Assembly: GCF_014697585.1 (NCBI RefSeq) | Contig: NZ_JACJSB010000028.1 | Location: forward strand, 1-62,658 | Direction of reading: 5' to 3' | Source: Dolichospermum sp. FACHB-1091 | Lineage (GTDB): Bacteria > Cyanobacteriota > Cyanobacteriia > Cyanobacteriales > Nostocaceae | Length of the DNA: 62,658 nucleotides | Shown here: in pieces, positions 58,580 to 62,658 of the stretch | Position numbering within the stretch: position 1 is the stretch's first letter | Layout of the letters: each line of letters starts with the position of its first letter | The notes under the pieces: model-generated | Told to the model about the DNA's origin: nothing | Databases searched by the model: none | The model's input: the letters and a program-made list of their open reading frames with translations, nothing else | Position numbers and translations under genes: made by a program

Positions 58580-59353
58580 ATGAATACGCCCATGATTACT
58601 GTTGTGGCTGGATTATTTGGATCTGGCAAAACTACCTGGATTTGTCAACAGATTCGAGAGATTATATCTTCTGAAAAAGTAATTTATTTTAGTTTGGGAA
58701 CGGGTAATATTCCCATTGATAAAACTAAAATGGCTACTGATTTTCCTGATTTAAAAATATTTAGTGACGGTCAAGAAGTTGAATTTATTGATCATATCCC
58801 TACCGCAGATAGTGTTTATATCGAATTAGGTTCTTATCTAGAGTTAAAGGCTATATCACAAATATTGGGTAATTTAAATTACCGCGCCGTGGCAATTATC
58901 CCTCCCGATTTGAAAAACTCTGAATATGATCATTGGACAAAGGAAATTATATATGGTGCGCCAGTTCCAAGTATAATTATAGAAAATCTGTGGCGAGTAG
59001 AAACTACAGGTCAGGTTATAGATGAAAATAGTTTAGAGGAATTTTGGTATGAAATAACTCATGGTGCTTATGGTATTGTTACTCGCGCTAAGGCAATTTT
59101 TGATGTTAATGACGGACGTTCCCTTTACTGTGATTTTGTTTCTGGTGTTCCCCAAATAGACTTTTTAGAATTAGATTTACCACGACATTTACAAGGAAGA
59201 CCTCAACGATTTAGTGGGATAGAAATAGTAGGAAAAAATCTAGCTGAAACAGCCTTAAAAGAAACATTATTAGATTGCTTTTTATCTGAATCATTAATTT
59301 TTCAATATCAACAACAGGTACAACAAATTTTACTAGAAGGTCAACAAGTATGA
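58580..59353 (+). CDS. CobW-like P-loop protein lacking CxCC
   Basis: A 257-residue protein, 20 nt after hisI. Walker A is MITVVAGLFGSGKTTWICQQ, very like COG0523 proteins, and the C-terminus (GIVTRAKAIFDVNDGRSLYC, LDLPRHLQGRPQRFSGIEIV) resembles CobW_C. The metal-binding CxCC and an NKxD motif are not seen, so GTP and metal use may differ. It overlaps the next gene by 4 nt. I treat it as a diverged COG0523 relative of unknown role within the zinc cluster. Confidence 0.75.
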   Translation: MNTPMITVVAGLFGSGKTTWICQQIREIISSEKVIYFSLGTGNIPIDKTKMATDFPDLKIFSDGQEVEFIDHIPTADSVYIELGSYLELKAISQILGNLNYRAVAIIPPDLKNSEYDHWTKEIIYGAPVPSIIIENLWRVETTGQVIDENSLEEFWYEITHGAYGIVTRAKAIFDVNDGRSLYCDFVSGVPQIDFLELDLPRHLQGRPQRFSGIEIVGKNLAETALKETLLDCFLSESLIFQYQQQVQQILLEGQQV

Positions 59354-60159
59354 AAATAGCCGTTATGTCATGTATTCATGGTAATTATGAAGCTTTAGAT
59401 GCTGTACTGTTAGATATTGACCAGCAAAAAGCCGAAAAAATCTTTTGTGTTGGTGATTTAGTGGGATATGGACCCTACCCAAATGCTGTAATTGATCAAA
59501 TTCGCTCTTTAGATATTCCTACCTGCGCTGGTTGTTGGGATGAAGATGTTGTAGAGGGATTAAACGCTTGTGATTGTAGTTATCCTTCAGTATTGGCAGA
59601 AAAAAGAGGAATTAAAGCTCACCAGTGGACAAATCAGGAAATTAACCCAGAAAATCGGGAATTTTTAGCTAATTTACCCTATAGTCTAGAATGGCAAAAT
59701 TTGGCCTTTGTTCACGGTAGTCCCCATAGTAACCATGAATATTTATTACCAGAACTTGATGCTTTTGTGGCTTTAGAACGGGTACTTTCTACAGGTGCGG
59801 ATGTGCTATTTTGTGGACATACTCACGTTCCCTATGCTCGTGATCTGAATGCTGGTGAGTTACAAATCGAAGTTGACGCTCAAGGAGAATCACGTAAAAT
59901 AAATTTTTTATCTCCTCTGAAAAAGATTGTTAATGTAGGTTCTGTGGGAGAACCACGTCATGGACGACCAAATGCAACTTATGTAATTTACGAAACGGAT
60001 AATCAAGCGGTGACTTTACGAGAAGTTACTTATGATTATCAAAAAACCTGTGCAGCAATTATCCAAAAAGGATTACCAGAAATTTTTGCTTGGCGCTTGG
60101 CTCATGGCTTAGAATATGCAGAACGCGCAGATGATCCAACTCATGTTTGTACCAGATAA
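59350..60159 (+). CDS. Metallophosphatase-like protein with cysteine-substituted metal site
   Basis: A 269-residue calcineurin-like phosphoesterase fold. Motifs: MKIAVMSCIHGNYEALDAV (family norm D-x-H-G-N; Asp8 is Cys), VGDLVGYGPYPNAVID (GD intact), CAGCWDEDVVEGLN (family norm GNHD; Asn and His are Cys and Trp), FVHGSPHSNHEYLL and DVLFCGHTHVPYARDL (GHTH intact). Two metal positions are thus altered toward cysteine. It is coupled to the previous gene by a 4-nt overlap and followed by a further degenerate paralogue. Enzymatic activity or a metal-sensing role is open. Confidence 0.8.
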   Translation: MKIAVMSCIHGNYEALDAVLLDIDQQKAEKIFCVGDLVGYGPYPNAVIDQIRSLDIPTCAGCWDEDVVEGLNACDCSYPSVLAEKRGIKAHQWTNQEINPENREFLANLPYSLEWQNLAFVHGSPHSNHEYLLPELDAFVALERVLSTGADVLFCGHTHVPYARDLNAGELQIEVDAQGESRKINFLSPLKKIVNVGSVGEPRHGRPNATYVIYETDNQAVTLREVTYDYQKTCAAIIQKGLPEIFAWRLAHGLEYAERADDPTHVCTR

Positions 60160-60188
60160 AATAACTAATCTCAAATCTAAAATTGATT

Positions 60189-60911
60189 ATGTGGGCGATT
60201 TTGAGTGGAATTGAGGGAAATTTGTCGGCCTATGAGGCTGTAATGGCTGATATTAAACGTCAAAGCCGTTATATAGAGGCATTATACATTATCGGTGATT
60301 TAGTCGGTCCAAGACAGGAATCTGAAGAGTTGGTACAAAGAGTCAAATCACAGCGACGGGGTGAATTAGCACCGATGATTTGTAAAGGATGGTGGGAAGA
60401 ACAATGTTTAATTTTACATGGTTTAGGACCAACCGCAGACGCACCAGAATTGATAGCAAAATATGGAGGTGAGACTGTACAAAGATTGTGGGATTGTGTT
60501 TCTCATCAAACAGTACAATGGTTGCGATCGCTCGATTTTGGTTTTTTTGAGTTAGATTGTTTATTAATACATGGTTCAACCGTGGGTGTGAGTGAAGAAC
60601 TTAATCCCCAAACTCCTCCTATACAAATGTTAGATAGACTATCACGAATGCAAGCGAATAACCTCTTTTGCGGTCGTTCTGGTTTAACCTTCCAATACAA
60701 ATTACAAGGGGGTTCTATCAACAGTAAAATTACCACTCTAGATAGTCAATTTTCCCCAGAAATAGTCACCACCAGTTCCCGTCAAGTAGTTGGGGTAGGA
60801 AATGTGGGACGAACCCCAGGAGAAGCTACTTACACTATTTATCATCCAGGCACAAATCAGGTCAAATTTAAAACCATATATTATGGACAACGTAGAGGGT
60901 TTCAAAAGTAG
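60189..60911 (+). CDS. Degenerate metallophosphatase paralogue, probably non-catalytic
   Basis: A 240-residue relative of the upstream protein. Every metal motif is changed: LSGIEGNLSAYEAV instead of SDIHGN, GDLVGPRQESEELV kept, CKGWWEEQCLIL instead of GNHD, LLIHGSTVGV kept, and FCGRSGLTFQYKLQ instead of GHTH. It cannot hold the normal di-metal centre. It probably pairs with the upstream protein as a regulatory or structural subunit. ATG 60189 is preferred over TTG 60183. Confidence 0.75.
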   Translation: MWAILSGIEGNLSAYEAVMADIKRQSRYIEALYIIGDLVGPRQESEELVQRVKSQRRGELAPMICKGWWEEQCLILHGLGPTADAPELIAKYGGETVQRLWDCVSHQTVQWLRSLDFGFFELDCLLIHGSTVGVSEELNPQTPPIQMLDRLSRMQANNLFCGRSGLTFQYKLQGGSINSKITTLDSQFSPEIVTTSSRQVVGVGNVGRTPGEATYTIYHPGTNQVKFKTIYYGQRRGFQK

Positions 60912-61050
60912 GGGTGTCCCCATTTGGTCAGAGATTATCGGTTATTACCCGAACCTTCTGAGACTTTTATCTACCTTGCCATAATCAATATTATTGTCAA
61001 TCAATTTGTATAAATTTCATCTTACCAAAACATTCTCTTGAAAGATATTT

Positions 61051-61368
61051 ATGTTGAAAGATATTTATGATCATCAAGTTAAAAATGCCCTAGAAAAAGA
61101 AAATTGGCAAATTACCAAAGATAAACTTGTGCTAAAATGGGTTGCAAGAGATTTATATATTTTAGGTACAGAAAAACTCATAGCCGCAGAGAAAACTGGA
61201 CAAAAGATAGCAGTAGGAGTTAAAAGTTTTATTAGTAACTCCCCAATTGCCGATTTAGAAAAGGCTTTAAGAGCGTATATTTTATACTACGACATCCTTC
61301 AACAATTAGAACCCAACCATCATTTATATTTTCCTATTCGGCAAGAAACATATACATATTCAGATTGA
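61051..61368 (+). pseudogene. xisH: XisH-family gene, 3' truncated at a repeat
   Basis: The first ~103 residues are good XisH sequence: DIYDHQVKNALEKENWQITK, RDLYILGTEKLIAAEKTGQK, IAVGVKSFISNSPIADLEKA, ILYYDILQQLEPNHHLYFPI and RQETY. XisH proteins normally run ~30 residues further. Here the frame ends at a TGA within the copy of the GH57 tail that starts at 61364, and no xisI follows. VGVKS replaces the usual VEVKS/VEIKS, removing an acidic residue of the nuclease-like core. Probably non-functional. Confidence 0.8.
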
Positions 61369-61419
61369 TGTACCTTAGCGGTAATTCCCGGTTTGTATCG
61401 GGATTTCTGGTTTTTGTTT
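61364..61419 (+). repeat. Direct repeat R: copy of the GH57 3' end and terminator
   Basis: It matches 53048-53103 at 52 of 56 positions, including the former stop codon context CCTTAG and the TCCCG/CGGGA terminator stem followed by TTTCTGGTTTTTGTTT. No GH57 coding sequence precedes it here; instead it cuts off xisH. Confidence 0.9.
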
Positions 61420-61615
61420 TCCGTAGGGACTAAGAGGTGCAGAATGTGGGTTCGATTATAAGATGTAATACCAAGCTTAAAAGCTTACTGAATAGGATTT
61501 GCATGATTTATTAGTATTTATTTACTACTGAAAAGGCAGAATTTAGTATTACCAATTAGTGGCATCAAGTGGGTAGAATATGACAACAGTATTATAAAGT
61601 AGGTATAGCCAGCAC

Positions 61616-62356
61616 GTGAAGATATTTGTATATCACACCCCCGAATTGACCCCCATTGATACAGTACCAGAATGCGCGATCGCTGTTGATGTTCTGCGGG
61701 CAACTAGTACAATGGCCACAGTTTTAGCCGCTGGAGGTGAAGCTGTGCAGGTTTTTAGCGACTTAAATCAACTTATGACGGTGAGTGAAGCATGGCCTCC
61801 AGAAAAACGATTAAGAGCCGGAGAACGGGGTGGTGCTAAAGTGGCTGGTTTTGACTTAGGTAACTCACCCTTGGATTGTACAGCAGATTTAGTGGCAGGA
61901 CGACGGTTATTTATTAGTACCACCAATGGTACAAGGGCTTTACAAAGAATAGAAAAAGCTCCCATTGTTCTCGCAGCAGCTTTGATTAATCGGGCAGCGG
62001 TGGTGAAGTTTCTCTTAGAAAAGCAACCGGAAACAGTTTGGATTGTTGGTTCTGGTTGGGAGGGTAGTTACTCTTTAGAGGATACAGTATGTGCTGGTGC
62101 GATCGCTCATAGTATTTGGCAAAAAACTAATTCTTCTCTGGGGGAAATCAGTGGTAATGATGAATTGATTAGTGCAATCTCTCTTTATTCCCAATGGCAA
62201 AATGACTTATTAGGACTACTAAATCAAGCTAGTCATGGTCAACGATTATTGCGTTTAGAATGTTTAGAAGACATGAAATATTGTTCTCAAACTGACATTT
62301 TAGATGTTTTGCCAATTCAGCAAGAACCAGGTGTTTTAAAGAGTTGGAATCAGTAA
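61616..62356 (+). CDS. comB: 2-phosphosulfolactate phosphatase family protein (ComB)
   Basis: A 246-residue ComB-family protein from GTG 61616. Motifs: [59 protein letters not shown] and [20 protein letters not shown]. In methanogens ComB removes phosphate from 2-phosphosulfolactate in coenzyme M synthesis. Cyanobacteria lack coenzyme M, so the substrate here is uncertain although the active-site blocks are kept. Confidence 0.9.
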   Translation: MKIFVYHTPELTPIDTVPECAIAVDVLRATSTMATVLAAGGEAVQVFSDLNQLMTVSEAWPPEKRLRAGERGGAKVAGFDLGNSPLDCTADLVAGRRLFISTTNGTRALQRIEKAPIVLAAALINRAAVVKFLLEKQPETVWIVGSGWEGSYSLEDTVCAGAIAHSIWQKTNSSLGEISGNDELISAISLYSQWQNDLLGLLNQASHGQRLLRLECLEDMKYCSQTDILDVLPIQQEPGVLKSWNQ

Positions 62357-62658
62357 CCCAAAAATTCTTTTTTCTCAACAATTAATTGATCTGAATTGGG
62401 ATTGACAAGATTTAAGAATGTTCCGGATTTGATTTAATTATCTATATTTTTTTGATCCTGATCATCCTGAAATCCTGCATATCCTGATTCAGACATTTTT
62501 ATCTATGATACAGGGGTTTCCGCTCTTATGAGGTACATCCTAAGACCCCTCCTCGCACCCCCCTCAATCCCCCCGCTGCGGGGGGAAGAAAAGGATAAAC
62601 TTTTGATATTGGAGGGGGTTGGGGGTGGGGTTCTTGTACCTCATAACATCGGGAAGTG
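62357..62658. other. Gene-free end of window with inverted-repeat element
   Basis: No gene. At 62527-62645 the ends TATGAGGTAC and GTACCTCATA form a 10-bp exact inverted repeat around C-rich and G-rich blocks (CCCCCCGCTGCGGGGGG hairpin inside). It is a MITE-like or dispersed palindromic element, related in composition to 46635-46692. A repeat of the type ATCCTGATTCAGACA (62480-62500) also occurs near 8,315. Confidence 0.6.

Noticed and set aside
61616-62356. Coenzyme M biosynthesis
   Set aside because: comB is alone and the other coenzyme M genes are not present; the family is widespread in cyanobacteria without that pathway.

Overview
The window looks like chromosome from a filamentous, nitrogen-fixing type cyanobacterium (Nostocales; Anabaena/Dolichospermum-like). 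The reasons are the very frequent HIP1 octamer GCGATCGC, the chlorophyll gene chlH, light-repressed raiA, DUF2605/DUF2973/DUF3386 proteins, xisH/xisI-type genes and AT-rich coding sequence. The taxonomic placement is inference; no species is claimed.

Layout. 0.2-4.1 kb is ordinary core: lipB, raiA, PrxQ and a DUF5009 membrane acyltransferase. 4.3-8.2 kb is a row of five toxin-antitoxin pairs separated by HIP1-rich repeat arrays. 9.4-13.4 kb is chlH. 13.6-14.2 kb is a REP-associated tyrosine transposase whose own palindrome sits on both sides of it and, in frame, inside it. 14.3-29.1 kb is a second accessory region. It holds a GHKL-ATPase/STAS-like protein, a large HIP1 array, a C5 methyltransferase with a TdeIII-like endonuclease gene that carries an early stop, a papain-fold toxin pair, many further toxin-antitoxin pairs (several visibly broken), a ParA-like operon, two MITE-like elements and a PARIS-like AAA ATPase/DUF4435 pair.

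29.4-53 kb is mostly core: KefB-type antiporter, TerB/Mo-nitrogenase C-terminal protein, obgE, glycogen debranching enzyme, nurA, dacB-dnaB, rplI, rseP, nth, tRNA-Asp, DUF3386, nfu and a GH57 amylase. One exception is a two-gene HEPN plus KGGVGR-ATPase operon at 33.4-36.5 kb that looks like an uncharacterised conflict system.

53.2-60.9 kb is a probable zinc-limitation cluster: hemB, thrS, a His-rich COG0523 GTPase, folE, hisI, a CobW-like P-loop protein and two altered metallophosphatase-like proteins. Zur-box-like 15-bp palindromes lie just before hemB and thrS. The cluster ends in a truncated xisH and is bracketed by 56-nt direct repeats of the GH57 gene's 3' end and terminator, which suggests it was acquired or duplicated as a unit. 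comB follows.

The two accessory regions share one theme: toxin and nuclease genes are often inactivated (nonsense, frameshift, truncation, chimera) while the antitoxin, methyltransferase or immunity partner stays open.
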